Shown here: piece by piece, positions 8,945 through 17,232 of the stretch
How positions within the stretch are numbered: the stretch's first letter is position 1
How the letters are laid out: each line of letters opens with the position of its first letter
Source: Anaerolineae bacterium
Lineage (GTDB): Bacteria; Chloroflexota; Anaerolineae; Promineifilales; Promineifilaceae
Length of the DNA: 64,000 nucleotides
Direction of reading: 5' to 3'
Assembly: GCA_023382655.1 (NCBI GenBank)
Contig: JAHDWK010000001.1
Coordinates: 421,089-485,088 of the forward strand
Position numbers and translations under genes: made by a program
Notes under the pieces: generated by a model
Seen by the model: only the letters and a program-made list of their open reading frames with translations
The model's database searches: none
What the model was told of the DNA's origin: nothing

Positions 8945-9649
8945 TCACCAGCCCCGCAGGTTCCGGCGCATGACAGGCCAGAAATAGACCAGACCAAATG
9001 TGAACAAAAGCCCCAGGCCCAAAAAGAGAAATTGCCAGGCGCCGGCTATGCCCAAACCGTAATATAGACCCACAAAACACATCCATTTTAATTGTTGACG
9101 GGATGTGTCAGCGTTTCTGGCACGTATGAGACCATATACCATCCAGGGCATCCACATCGAGGCAAATAACAGATTGAGGTGCCCAAAATAGTAAATCTGC
9201 CGTTGGGGATAGAAGGCGAAAGCAATGCCGGCCAAAATACCCCCACCGGTGTTACTGCCCACTGCTTTACACACCAGAAATACGCCATACGCCGCAAATA
9301 CGGCCGTAAACAGTAAACTTATATTGTAGACAGTGACCGCGCCCAACAGATAAGTAAAAGGGGCCAGTAAAAACGGATAAAAAGGGGGCATGACGGCAAA
9401 GCCCAGATTCCAACCCTCAGGATAAAAGATATCGGGCTGAATAAGCGGGGATTGGTGCAAGTGAAAGAGGGCATGTTGGTACCAGTGCAGGTACCAGATG
9501 GACTCAAACGCATCTTCAAACGGCCGTCCCAAAATGTGCGTGGTCAGATGATAAGATACAGGTCGTAACATGAACACGGTGACTGGCACAAAAATAGCCA
9601 AAGGCAGCCCATAGGCAAATGCTTTTTCACGAGTCATGTTCAGTCGCAT
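8945..9649 (-). CDS. N-terminal part of the same membrane protein, ended by in-frame TGA
   Basis: The 234-residue frame carries the N-terminal half of a GT-C-like membrane protein: a first helix (PLAIFVPVTVFMLRPV), a periplasmic loop with FEDAFESIWYLHWYQHAL in which acidic residues follow helix 1 as in GT-C enzymes, then helices ending in YFWPVMRRNLRGW. The TGA at 8945-8947 follows a Trp codon and interrupts the frame just before another hydrophobic segment that continues in phase. A change of TGG or CGA to TGA would explain it. An alternative is two genes coding for two subunits, which is less likely. Confidence 0.6.
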   Translation of the reverse strand: MRLNMTREKAFAYGLPLAIFVPVTVFMLRPVSYHLTTHILGRPFEDAFESIWYLHWYQHALFHLHQSPLIQPDIFYPEGWNLGFAVMPPFYPFLLAPFTYLLGAVTVYNISLLFTAVFAAYGVFLVCKAVGSNTGGGILAGIAFAFYPQRQIYYFGHLNLLFASMWMPWMVYGLIRARNADTSRQQLKWMCFVGLYYGLGIAGAWQFLFLGLGLLFTFGLVYFWPVMRRNLRGW

Positions 9650-9673
9650 GGAATAGTCAGGGATGGCGTCAAT

Positions 9674-10480
9674 CTAGCCGGTATAAGCACCAAAAACCGG
9701 TGTGCGCTTTTCTACAAAAGCATTCATCGCTTCTAAATGATCAGGGTGTGACCAGAGATGGACAAAGAGTTCCGTTTCCAGCCGGTTTGTTTCGGCCAGG
9801 GGTAAGTAGGCAGCGGCGTAGGTCAGTTGCTTGAGGGCGGCTAAGGTGGGGCCGGGTAGCTGGCAGAGTTCGCGTGCCCAGGTGGTCACGGCCGTGTGCC
9901 AATCCTCTTTCGTGTCCACCACCCGATGTACCAGCCCGATTTGTTGGGCTTCTACGGCCGTTAGCAACCGCCCCGTCAACAACAACTCCAGTGCCCGGCT
10001 CTGGCCGAGCAGCCGCACCAGCCGCGCCGTACCACCCCAGCCGGTGGTCAATGCGTTTTTCACCTGGGCAAAAGAAAAACGCGCATGGCTGGCAGCGATG
10101 CGCAAATCACACGCCGTCAAAATTTCGCAGCCACCGCCAAAAGCGTCGCCATTCACGGCGGCGATGGTGGGGATGGGTAATTCTGTTAGCCGTTGTAAGG
10201 CATCACGCATAATCTGGTTCAGCCGCGCTCCGGCCTCTGGCTCAGGATGGCCGCTCAACTCCTTCAAATCACCCCCGGCGACAAATGCCTGCCGCCCCAT
10301 GCCGGTGATGATGAAGATGCGGATGGAGGGTGGCGATTCGGAAATCGCGCGGGCCACGGCCGTGACACACGCCGCAAACTGTTCCTGCGCCGCCCAATTC
10401 AACGCATTGCGCGCCTCGGGCCGGTTCACCGTCAGTGTGGCAATTTGATGAACAATGGTGAAGTTGATTTCATCAGGCAT
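9674..10480 (-). CDS. enoyl-CoA hydratase/isomerase (crotonase) family protein
   Basis: The 268-residue product has the crotonase fold. The N-terminal LTVNRPEARNALNW, the oxyanion-hole segments FVAGGDLKELSG and NGDAFGGGCEILTACDLRIAA, and the C-terminal LARELCQLPGPTLAALK region are all present. In the second block the usual catalytic Glu positions of hydratases are partly replaced, so isomerase or other crotonase chemistry is possible. The start is ATG 10480 (MPDEINFTIV); the open frame extends to 10660 but the extra part runs through a heptanucleotide array and is unlikely to be translated. Confidence 0.88.
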   Translation of the reverse strand: MPDEINFTIVHQIATLTVNRPEARNALNWAAQEQFAACVTAVARAISESPPSIRIFIITGMGRQAFVAGGDLKELSGHPEPEAGARLNQIMRDALQRLTELPIPTIAAVNGDAFGGGCEILTACDLRIAASHARFSFAQVKNALTTGWGGTARLVRLLGQSRALELLLTGRLLTAVEAQQIGLVHRVVDTKEDWHTAVTTWARELCQLPGPTLAALKQLTYAAAYLPLAETNRLETELFVHLWSHPDHLEAMNAFVEKRTPVFGAYTG

Positions 10481-10493
10481 GAGGGTAAGTGTA

Positions 10494-10560
10494 GTGACAA
10501 GGCCACAAGGTGACAAGGTGATGACACAAGTGACCAGTGACAAATGACAAATGACCATTG
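10494..10560. repeat. heptanucleotide array, gtgacaa family
   Basis: The gap between the divergent crotonase gene and the next plus-strand gene is filled with variants of gtgacaa/tgacaaa/tgaccat at 7-bp spacing. The family reappears at 33.09 kb and, on the other strand, at 53.67 kb. Confidence 0.75.
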
Positions 10561-10586
10561 ACGGCCAATACGTTAGACTTGGCGGC

Positions 10587-11216
10587 ATGAGGCAAATGGT
10601 TTGGCTGCGTGTGGGGGTGGGGGTGTTGGGGCTGACGGCCGTCTTCCTCCTCTTGCTCATAGCTCTGGGTGTGTTTGATCCTCAGCCGGTGGGTGAACAA
10701 AGCTGGACGGCCGAAGCATACACAATGTCTGTTCCTCCGCAGGCAAAGGAATTGGTCTGGCTGCCAGAATCGCTTCCGTCCGGCAAATTCACGGTGCGCG
10801 CTACCGTGAGCCGCCAAAGCGGCGAATTAGACAGTGGGGCCGGCGTGGCGCTAGGGGATGGCTGCACGGCCGTCGTCATTGCCATCTCCCCCCTCGGTTA
10901 CACCACCATCCACCAAACCCCACCAACCGCCCCCACCGCCGCTCACTGCTCACTGCCCACTGCTCACCGCTCACTCCTCACCCCACTCCCCTGGCAACCC
11001 TGGCCCCACATTCACCCCGGCGACGCCGCCAACGAAATTTGGGTAGATGTAGCCGATGGGCAAATGCAGGTACGGTTAAATCGGGAACTGCTGTGGGCAG
11101 GCGACGCGCCCATCCAGCCGACGCGGGTGGGGTGGTATGGCGAGAGTTTTGGCGACACGGCCGTGTTCCACTTCTCCTCCCCCACTTTTTGGCATACGGC
11201 ACCAGTCTGGCCATAG
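10587..11216 (+). CDS. membrane-anchored protein of unknown function with a translated repeat array
   Basis: About 209 residues. An N-terminal membrane helix (LRVGVGVLGLTAVFLLLLIALGV) precedes a beta-rich domain (FTVRATVSRQSGELDSGAGVALGDG, WVDVADGQMQVRLNREL, VGWYGESFGDTAVFHFSS) that looks like a concanavalin/laminin-G-like sandwich. Between these strands lies a segment of about 14 residues rich in Ala, His, Ser and Leu, encoded by six 7-bp units of the gctcact family, that is, an intergenic-type repeat translated in frame. Start 10587 is preferred since the earlier ATG 10551 lies in a repeat array. The function is not recognised. Confidence 0.6.
   Translation: MRQMVWLRVGVGVLGLTAVFLLLLIALGVFDPQPVGEQSWTAEAYTMSVPPQAKELVWLPESLPSGKFTVRATVSRQSGELDSGAGVALGDGCTAVVIAISPLGYTTIHQTPPTAPTAAHCSLPTAHRSLLTPLPWQPWPHIHPGDAANEIWVDVADGQMQVRLNRELLWAGDAPIQPTRVGWYGESFGDTAVFHFSSPTFWHTAPVWP
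10941..10982. repeat. heptanucleotide array inside a coding region (gctcact family)
   Basis: Six units of gctcact variants, 42 bases, lie within the membrane-anchored protein gene. Because six sevens is a multiple of three, the frame is kept. This is the reverse complement of the gtgagca family. Confidence 0.85.
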
Positions 11217-11303
11217 ATTTGATTTCTCTCGCTACCCTGGTACACCAATATGGTTATAATGGGGGTCAGGAGACCGCTCATTTCTCACCACTCACAGAGT
11301 TTT

Positions 11304-12497
11304 ATGAACATCACAACATATCAGACAGAATTGGAACGGGAATTGACCGGCAACATTTTGCCCTTTTACAGCACGCGGGCAGTGGATGTGGCGCGGGGTG
11401 GGTTTGTAGGGCGTATTAACCATGCCGGGCAGGTGGATATGACGGCGGCGAAAGGGGCCGTGCAACACGGCCGTCTGCTGTGGACATTCTCTCGTGCCTA
11501 TCGTTGGCGGCCTGACCCGGTTTACCGGCAAATGGCCGACCATGCCTATGTCTTTTTGCGCGACTGTTTTTGGGATGAAGCCGAGGGTGGGCTGTATTGG
11601 CTGGTGGCGGCGGACGGCCGTCCGCTGGCCGACCACAAACTCATCTACGGGCAGGCGTTTGGGCTGTATGGCTTTAGCGAGTATGTCCGGGCGACGGGCG
11701 AATCAGCGGCATTGGACATGGCCGTAGCCCTCTACCACCTCATTGAACAACACGCCGCCGACCCGGTACAGGGCGGTTACTGCGACGCCTTCCACCGTGA
11801 CTGGTCACCTTACCCGGAAATTAACGTAGACCAGGTTCCCGGCCACGTGCCCAAAACCATGAACACCCATTTGCACATCCTGGAAGCGTACACCAACCTG
11901 CTGGCTGCCTGGGATGACCCTGGTCTGCGCGCCCGCCAACATACTCTCATCCGCATGCTGCTGGATCACATTGTAGACAGGCAAACCGGTCATTTGCAGT
12001 TACATTTCGACGCAGCCTGGCGCCCGCTGACGCCGCATATTTCCTACGGGCATGACATTGAAGCCAGCTGGCTGCTGGTGGAAGCGGCCGAGCAGTTAGG
12101 AGATGAGGCGCTATTGGCGGAGGTCACGGCCGTAGCCACCCACATCGCTCATGTCACCCTGCAAGAAGGCGTAGACGCCAATGGCGGTATCTGCAACGAA
12201 GGCGACCCCGAAGGCGTGTGCGACCGCAGCAAAGATTGGTGGCCGCAGGCGGAAGGCATGATCGGCTTTTTCCAGGCATATCAACTTACCAGCGACGAAC
12301 GGTTTTTGCAGGCGTCACTGAACTGCTGGCGCTTTGTGCAGCAGGTGTTTATTGACCGGCAGCACGGGGACTGGTTCGCCCATGTCAGCGCCGACAACAT
12401 GCCCGCCCCCCGTGACAAAGCCGGCATCTGGAAAACGCCCTACCACAACGGCCGTGCCTGCCTGGAACTGATGCAACGTATTGCCGGATGTTCGTAG
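11304..12497 (+). CDS. N-acylglucosamine 2-epimerase family protein, likely cellobiose 2-epimerase
   Basis: The 397-residue product has the (alpha/alpha)6 barrel of the AGE superfamily. Diagnostic segments match cellobiose 2-epimerases: FVGRINHAGQVD and KGAVQHGRLLWTFSRAYR at the N-terminus, MNTHLHILEAYTNLLAAWDD in the middle, SYGHDIEASWLLVEAAE near residue 250, DRSKDWWPQAEGMIGFFQAY near 310, and the C-terminal GIWKTPYHNGRACLE. The His residues in GHD and PYHNGR are the proposed catalytic pair. The enzyme would convert glucose to mannose at the reducing end of beta-1,4-linked disaccharides. Its neighbours (aldo/keto reductase, GH5) fit beta-glucan or mannan use. The TAG stop lies inside a palindromic repeat. 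Confidence 0.85.
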   Translation: MNITTYQTELERELTGNILPFYSTRAVDVARGGFVGRINHAGQVDMTAAKGAVQHGRLLWTFSRAYRWRPDPVYRQMADHAYVFLRDCFWDEAEGGLYWLVAADGRPLADHKLIYGQAFGLYGFSEYVRATGESAALDMAVALYHLIEQHAADPVQGGYCDAFHRDWSPYPEINVDQVPGHVPKTMNTHLHILEAYTNLLAAWDDPGLRARQHTLIRMLLDHIVDRQTGHLQLHFDAAWRPLTPHISYGHDIEASWLLVEAAEQLGDEALLAEVTAVATHIAHVTLQEGVDANGGICNEGDPEGVCDRSKDWWPQAEGMIGFFQAYQLTSDERFLQASLNCWRFVQQVFIDRQHGDWFAHVSADNMPAPRDKAGIWKTPYHNGRACLELMQRIAGCS

Positions 12498-12544
12498 TAG
12501 GCACTTCAGTGCCGTTTGACGGCGATAAATCGCCGACTACGAAC
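12490..12544. repeat. modular palindromic repeat, gttcgtagtag family, mixed-arm copy
   Basis: The ends gttcgtagtag and cgactacgaac pair with each other, while the two inner modules differ: ggcacttcagtgcc on the left and ggcgataaatcgcc on the right, each a palindrome by itself. The epimerase stop codon (12495-12497) is in the left end. Related copies stand at 25.75 and 26.82 kb. Confidence 0.8.
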
Positions 12545-12560
12545 GAAACAGGAGAAAATT

Positions 12561-13556
12561 ATGACTTACCAACCAACTGAAACGCGCTATAACACCATGC
12601 AATACAAACGGTGCGGCCGCAGCGGGCTGAAATTACCGCTCATCTCGTTGGGGCTGTGGCACAATTTTGGCGGGGTAGATACGCTGGCCAACGGCCGTGC
12701 TATGCTCCGCCGCGCCTTTGATCTGGGCATCACCCACTTTGACCTGGCCAATAATTACGGCCCACCGCCCGGTTCGGCCGAAGAAATGTTCGGCCAGATT
12801 ATGCGCCAGGATTTCACCCCTTACCGGGACGAACTCATCATCTCTACCAAAGCCGGCTACGATATGTGGCCCGGCCCCTACGGTGAATGGGGGTCGCGCA
12901 AATACCTCATTGCCAGCCTGGATCAAAGCCTCAAACGCATGGGGCTGGATTACGTGGACATCTTCTACAGCCATCGCTTTGACCCGGATACACCGCTGGA
13001 AGAAACGATGGGGGCGTTGGACTTTGCCGTGCGCAGCGGTCGTGCCCTCTATGTGGGCATCTCCTCCTACAACAGCGAGCAAACCCGCCGCGCCGCCCAC
13101 ATCCTGCGCGAATTGGGTACTCCCTGTCTCATTCATCAGCCCTCCTACAGTATGTTCAACCGTTGGGTGGAAGCGGATGGCCTGTTGGATACGCTGGCCG
13201 ATGAGGGCATTGGCTGTATCGTTTTTTCCTCGCTGGCGCAAGGATTATTGACGAACAAATATCTGCACGGCATTCCCGACGATTCGCGGGTTAAACGTTC
13301 CGGCGTCTTCCTGAACGAGAGCCATATCACGCCAGAACGGATAGACCAGGTGCGCCGTCTAAACGAGATGGCCCAATCGCGGGGACAGACGATGGCCCAA
13401 TTGGCGGTGGCCTGGGTGTTGCGGCAAACGGCCGTCACCTCCGCCCTGCTCGGCGCCAGCCACCCCGCCCAGATTGACGATATTGTCGGCGTGTTAAACC
13501 GTCTCTCGTTTACAGCCGACGAATTGCAACAAATTGAAGATATTTTGCGGACTTAA
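12561..13556 (+). CDS. aldo/keto reductase, YghZ/Gpr type
   Basis: The 331-residue product starts MTYQPTETRYNTMQYKRCGRSGLKLP and matches the aldo/keto reductase fold. The catalytic tetrad is visible: Asp and Tyr in FDLANNYGPPPGSAEEMFG, Lys in LIISTKAGYDMWPGPYGEWGSRKY and His in DIFYSHRFDPDTPLEE. The phrase GYDMWPGPYGEWGSRKYL is typical of YghZ-like L-glyceraldehyde 3-phosphate reductases, which use NADPH. The start at 12561 has AGGAG 8 bases upstream; the longer frame from 12516 would translate a palindromic repeat. Its TAA stop abuts another hairpin. Confidence 0.9.
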   Translation: MTYQPTETRYNTMQYKRCGRSGLKLPLISLGLWHNFGGVDTLANGRAMLRRAFDLGITHFDLANNYGPPPGSAEEMFGQIMRQDFTPYRDELIISTKAGYDMWPGPYGEWGSRKYLIASLDQSLKRMGLDYVDIFYSHRFDPDTPLEETMGALDFAVRSGRALYVGISSYNSEQTRRAAHILRELGTPCLIHQPSYSMFNRWVEADGLLDTLADEGIGCIVFSSLAQGLLTNKYLHGIPDDSRVKRSGVFLNESHITPERIDQVRRLNEMAQSRGQTMAQLAVAWVLRQTAVTSALLGASHPAQIDDIVGVLNRLSFTADELQQIEDILRT

Positions 13557-13588
13557 ACCTGACAGGTTTTTTAAAACCTGTCAGGTTT
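13555..13588. repeat. 16-bp perfect inverted repeat, possible terminator
   Basis: Arms at 13555-13570 and 13573-13588 (core acctgacaggt) are perfectly complementary with a two-base loop. The reductase stop codon overlaps the left arm. A close relative with one arm changed stands near 49.79-49.82 kb, so this is a dispersed element rather than a plain terminator. Confidence 0.75.
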
Positions 13589-13608
13589 GGGCCAACAGCG
13601 AGGCTGAA

Positions 13609-14004
13609 ATGGAACGAAAACCAAGATTGAGCGAAGCGATGGTTGAGGAATTTGTGGGCAAGGCGCACGGCGACCTGAACCGGGTGCAAGAACTATTGCA
13701 GCAAGAACCAGCACTGGTGAATGCCTGCTGGGATTGGGGTGGCGGCGACTGGGAAACGGGGCTGGGCGCGGCGGCGCACATGGGCCGCCGCGATATTGCC
13801 GAATTTCTGCTGGCGCACGGGGCGCGGCTGGACATTTTTGCGGCGGCGATGCTGGGCCAACTGGACGTGGTGCGGGCTATGTTGGCCGCCTACCCGGCAA
13901 TGAAAGATGCGCCAGGGCCACACGGCATCCCTTTAACCGCTCATGCTAAAGCGGGTGGAGAGGCGGCAACGGCCGTGCTCGCCTTCCTGCAAAACGGGGA
14001 CTAA
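13609..14004 (+). CDS. ankyrin-repeat protein
   Basis: The 131-residue product holds about three degenerate ankyrin repeats: DLNRVQELLQQEPALVNACWDWGG, ETGLGAAAHMGRRDIAEFLLAHGAR and IFAAAMLGQLDVVRAMLAAYP, followed by GIPLTAHAKAGGEAATAVLAFL. It lacks a signal peptide and any catalytic domain, so it probably binds a protein partner in the cytoplasm. ATG 13609 follows a hairpin repeat and gives a natural N-terminus; the frame upstream would read through that hairpin. Confidence 0.8.
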   Translation: MERKPRLSEAMVEEFVGKAHGDLNRVQELLQQEPALVNACWDWGGGDWETGLGAAAHMGRRDIAEFLLAHGARLDIFAAAMLGQLDVVRAMLAAYPAMKDAPGPHGIPLTAHAKAGGEAATAVLAFLQNGD

Positions 14005-14091
14005 ACTCCCAACGATCAACGCGCGTTTGTATTGGTAATCCCGATGTTTTTCACTACAATCAACTTGCTGATTAACGGTATTGGAAGATAG

Positions 14092-14118
14092 AGAAGCGCA
14101 AACCGGGCGCTTCTTTTG
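14092..14118 (+). terminator. hairpin with T-run just upstream of the solute-binding-like gene
   Basis: Arms AGAAGCGC (14092-14099) and GCGCTTCT (14107-14114) pair perfectly and are followed by Ts. It would end transcription from the ankyrin gene, or act as a leader hairpin for the gene starting 20 bases later. No known riboswitch core is recognisable before it. Confidence 0.6.
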
Positions 14119-14138
14119 TATAGGAATCTGATGTGTTG

Positions 14139-15326
14139 ATGAATCAATTGGACCTGTCGCTCACGTATGAATTCCCGGAGCCGCTGCAAAAAGCGCTACA
14201 ACTTTTCACAGAAGAAACCCAAATCCAGGTGAATGTCCAGGTGCTGGATCATGAACAGCGTAACCAGTTGTCTGATTTTGCCTTGCACAAAACGGGGCCG
14301 GATGTGTCCGAAATTGGGAACACCTGGTTAGGCAATCTGGCGGCGATGAATGCGCTACGGCCGTTTTCTTTGGCCGACATTCGCGCGATGGATGGGCCTT
14401 CCGCTTTTTTGTCTGGCGACTGGGCGGCCGGCCACCATGGCGGACAACAATTCGCCATTCCCTGGCGCAGCGACACGCGCGTCATCTACTACCGGCGTGA
14501 TTTATTGGCACAGGCTGGCATAGCGGAAGACACCGCCTTTTCTTCTATCCCCCACATCCAACAAGCTCTGGCGCGCCTGCAAACGCTGGAAACAATCTCT
14601 CCGCTGGCCCTGAACACAGCCAAAAATCCAATGATTATTCATTTGGTAGCCCCCTGGGTATGGCAGGCTGGCGGCGATTTTATGAGTAGCGACGGCCGTC
14701 GCACACTCTTTTGTGAACCGCAAGCCCTGGCCGGTTTACGTGCCTTCTATGAAACATTCGCCCCGGCTATACGGCCGGAAGTGCAAAACCTGAATGATTC
14801 GGACGCGACTGTGTCATATATGCAAGCGAAAACGGCCGTGATCATCACTGGACACTGGATGCTAAACTTATTGCCGCGATCCGATACACTGCCCGAAATA
14901 CAGCAAAACACGGGCATAGCGCTCACGCCTGGCGTGCCTTATAACGGCGTCATGGCCCTCATCATTTGGAACCACAGCCGTAAAGATCGCGAGGCCTTGA
15001 AACTGGTGCAGTTCCTCACCCGGCCAGACATACAGACTACTTTTGTCCAAGAGGCCGGGTATTTGCCTGTTCTCCAAGAAGCGTATGGCAGACCGCCTTT
15101 TTCCACGGATCCCGGCTATCAAATCATTCGGCAAAGTTTAGAAACCGGGCGGCATCTGAATGCCATTTATATGTGGGGGTTGGTTGAAGATCAGTTAACA
15201 GTGGTCCTGAACGGTATCTGGCAAACTATTTTTGCTGACCCGGAAATGGATATTGCCGCGGCCATCGAAGCCAGGCTTAAACCTGTGGCTGCCCGGTTAG
15301 ACCGGATATTATCGCCTGCTTCTTAG
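14139..15326 (+). CDS. extracellular solute-binding-like protein without signal peptide
   Basis: The 395-residue product has the fold of family 1 sugar-binding proteins: an N-terminal LTYEFPEPLQKALQLFTEETQIQVNVQV, TGPDVSEIGNTWLGNLAAMNALRP, then WAAGHHGGQQFAIPWRSDTRVIYYRRDLLAQAGI, and a second lobe with DPGYQIIRQSLETGRHLN and AAIEARLKPV. ABC sugar binders are normally exported lipoproteins; this one starts directly at the first beta strand, with no signal peptide or lipobox, and there are no permease or ATPase genes beside it. It may be a cytoplasmic sensor, or its signal region may be lost. The GH5 gene follows after 16 bases. Confidence 0.8.
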   Translation: MNQLDLSLTYEFPEPLQKALQLFTEETQIQVNVQVLDHEQRNQLSDFALHKTGPDVSEIGNTWLGNLAAMNALRPFSLADIRAMDGPSAFLSGDWAAGHHGGQQFAIPWRSDTRVIYYRRDLLAQAGIAEDTAFSSIPHIQQALARLQTLETISPLALNTAKNPMIIHLVAPWVWQAGGDFMSSDGRRTLFCEPQALAGLRAFYETFAPAIRPEVQNLNDSDATVSYMQAKTAVIITGHWMLNLLPRSDTLPEIQQNTGIALTPGVPYNGVMALIIWNHSRKDREALKLVQFLTRPDIQTTFVQEAGYLPVLQEAYGRPPFSTDPGYQIIRQSLETGRHLNAIYMWGLVEDQLTVVLNGIWQTIFADPEMDIAAAIEARLKPVAARLDRILSPAS

Positions 15327-15342
15327 GCGACCAGGAGAGACG

Positions 15343-16344
15343 ATGCCACGTTACGGATTTAATTTTCAGTGGATGTTTTGGTGGGAAGAGGGGAAACCAC
15401 CCGCTCCACCGGATGAGCGTGCCCTCGACTTTTTAGTCGAGCACAGTTTTGATTTTGTGCGTATCCCCGCCAGCTATTGGTTTTGGACGCGCGATTTTAA
15501 TTATTTCCATCCCGACGAGGTGGTGTTGGCCCAAATTGACCGCTACCTGGCGGCGTGCCAGTCGCGGGGGCTGCACATGTGCCTGAACCTGCACCGCGCC
15601 CCCGGCTACTGCATCAACGACAATCACCTGGAAAAACACAACCTGTGGCAGGATGAGATCGCCCAAGATGCGTTTGTGTTTCAGTGGGAATTGTTTGCCC
15701 GGCGTTACCGGGGAATTACCAATAATTTGCTGAGTTTTGATCTGGTGAACGAGCCGCCCAACCTCGGCCAATATGGGCTGACTCGTGAGAATCATGCGGC
15801 GCTGGTGCGGCGCACGGTAGCGGCCATCCGCGCCATTGACCCGGCGCGGGAAATTGTGATTGATGGGCTGGGCGGCGGGCACATCGCCATGCCGGAACTG
15901 GCCGATGCGGGTGTAATCCACAGCGGGCGCGGCTACCAGCCGATGCCGGTCAGCCATTATCAGGCCAGTTGGTGGTCGGAGCATGTGTTAGTGACGGAAC
16001 CGCCCGTTTATCCAGGCACGGTTTGGGCCGGGCTGACGTGGGATAAGGCAGTGCTGCGCGACTTTTACCAACCCTGGCGGGACGTGCAGGCGTTGGGCGC
16101 GCCGGTGCATATCGGCGAATTTGGCTGTTATAACCAGACGCCGAACACGGTGGCGCTGGCCTGGTTTGCTGACTTGCTGGCGTTGTTTCAAAAGTTTGGT
16201 TGGGGCTACAGTTTGTGGGAGTTTGCCGGGCCGTTTGGGATTGTGGGTCACGGCCGTGACCAGACCCACTATGAAACGATACACGGCTTCCCGGTTGACC
16301 GGGCGTTGCTAGATTTGCTGCTGGATCATCGGGTCAGAGATTAG
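15343..16344 (+). CDS. GH5-type glycoside hydrolase (cellulase family)
   Basis: The 333-residue TIM-barrel protein shows GH5 hallmarks: HSFDFVRIPASYWFW near residue 35, LNLHRAPGYCIND near 85, LLSFDLVNEPPN with the acid/base Glu near 135, and VHIGEFGCYNQTP with the nucleophile Glu near 262, followed by WGYSLWEFAGPFG. There is no signal peptide, so it may act on imported oligosaccharides. AGGAGAG stands 8 bases before the ATG. It likely forms a transcription unit with the solute-binding-like gene. The TAG stop falls in a short ttaggga/ttgggga heptad array (16337-16375). Confidence 0.88.
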   Translation: MPRYGFNFQWMFWWEEGKPPAPPDERALDFLVEHSFDFVRIPASYWFWTRDFNYFHPDEVVLAQIDRYLAACQSRGLHMCLNLHRAPGYCINDNHLEKHNLWQDEIAQDAFVFQWELFARRYRGITNNLLSFDLVNEPPNLGQYGLTRENHAALVRRTVAAIRAIDPAREIVIDGLGGGHIAMPELADAGVIHSGRGYQPMPVSHYQASWWSEHVLVTEPPVYPGTVWAGLTWDKAVLRDFYQPWRDVQALGAPVHIGEFGCYNQTPNTVALAWFADLLALFQKFGWGYSLWEFAGPFGIVGHGRDQTHYETIHGFPVDRALLDLLLDHRVRD

Positions 16345-16375
16345 GGATTGGGGATTGGGCAAGTTCTAATCCCCA

Positions 16376-17077
16376 TCAATCATATGGATAAATAATCCGG
16401 CCGCAACTGCCACAGTATGCTTTTTTCCCCTCTCTGGCTTGCTTGATGTAGTTGGCGGAGACAGTCATGCGGCAGCCCAGGCACCTATCTACCCGGAGTC
16501 GGGTCACGGCCGTGCCCCCCTTTTTCTTCGCCAATAGTTCATATTCTTTCAGCGAGGCGGCATCCACCACGCTGGCCTGCTCCTGCCGTCGTTGTAACAG
16601 GCGGTTCAGGCGCACGGCCAGGTCTGTTTTTTCCGCTTCCAAATCCACCGACTCTTTTTGCCAGCGGGTTTCGGCGGTTTCGGCAGTGGCCGCCGCGTTA
16701 TTCTTTTCGGCCTCGGCGTCTTCCAGCAACAACATGAGTTCCAAAATCTCGTCTTCAATACCCGCAGCGCGCTGGTTGAGCGATTCAATTTCGTGTTGCA
16801 GGTCAGCCATTTCTTTGGTGTTGACCACTTTACCGGAGTAGAGACGGGTTTCAGAGTTTTTGGCTTTGCTGCGGAGGCTTTGTAATTCCAGGTTGAGCGT
16901 CTGGCGCTGGCTTTGCAGGGTATTAATGTGGGACACGGCCGTGTCCAAATCCCCTCTGGCCTTGAGCAGCCAGGGTGGCCCTTTCAACGTTTGCAGCACT
17001 TCGCCGAGCCGCTGCTTTTTGTCGCGGATTTCCAGGTCGGTTTCTTGCAGTTGGTACAGTTGGTGTACTTGGGTCAT
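16376..17077 (-). CDS. coiled-coil zinc-ribbon protein (C4-type, DUF164-like)
   Basis: About 233 residues. The first 175 form a long, charged coiled coil (TQVHQLYQLQETDLEIRDKK onward), and the C-terminus is a zinc ribbon with the pair CLGC and CGSC separated by about 20 residues. This is the architecture of widely conserved bacterial zinc-ribbon proteins thought to bind RNA or act in ribosome-linked quality control; the role is not firmly known. The ATG at 17077 is chosen because the extra residues of the longer frame do not continue the coil. Confidence 0.85.
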   Translation of the reverse strand: MTQVHQLYQLQETDLEIRDKKQRLGEVLQTLKGPPWLLKARGDLDTAVSHINTLQSQRQTLNLELQSLRSKAKNSETRLYSGKVVNTKEMADLQHEIESLNQRAAGIEDEILELMLLLEDAEAEKNNAAATAETAETRWQKESVDLEAEKTDLAVRLNRLLQRRQEQASVVDAASLKEYELLAKKKGGTAVTRLRVDRCLGCRMTVSANYIKQAREGKKAYCGSCGRIIYPYD

Positions 17078-17165
17078 GGCCTGCCTTATCTGGGTATAGG
17101 ATTGTGGAGTGGGGCGATTGTAACACAACAAAGGGATTGACAAAACGAGGCCGATCAGTTATTAT

Positions 17166-17203
17166 TTATGCAACTTACCCGGTTAAGTGCATAACTTGCA
17201 TAA
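17166..17203 (+). promoter_or_regulatory. TTATGCA-type operator repeats upstream of an ArsR-type regulator
   Basis: Three copies of a 10-11 bp element are packed in 38 bases: TTATGCAACTT at 17166-17176 in one orientation, AAGTGCATAA at 17185-17194 and AACTTGCATAA at 17193-17203 in the other. They lie 30-67 bases before the regulator start and are well placed for autoregulation. The half-site TTATGC recurs as an inverted pair before the DUF411 gene at 19696-19721. Confidence 0.6.
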
Positions 17204-17232
17204 TAGGGTAACATAAATAAAAGGAATAGAAA

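Noticed and set aside
12633..13241. Minus-strand frame opposite the aldo/keto reductase
   Set aside because: Shadow frame of a gene with intact catalytic tetrad; no family match.
14040..14138. Riboswitch upstream of the solute-binding-like gene
   Set aside because: Only the terminator-like hairpin is clear; no known aptamer core is visible in the preceding bases.
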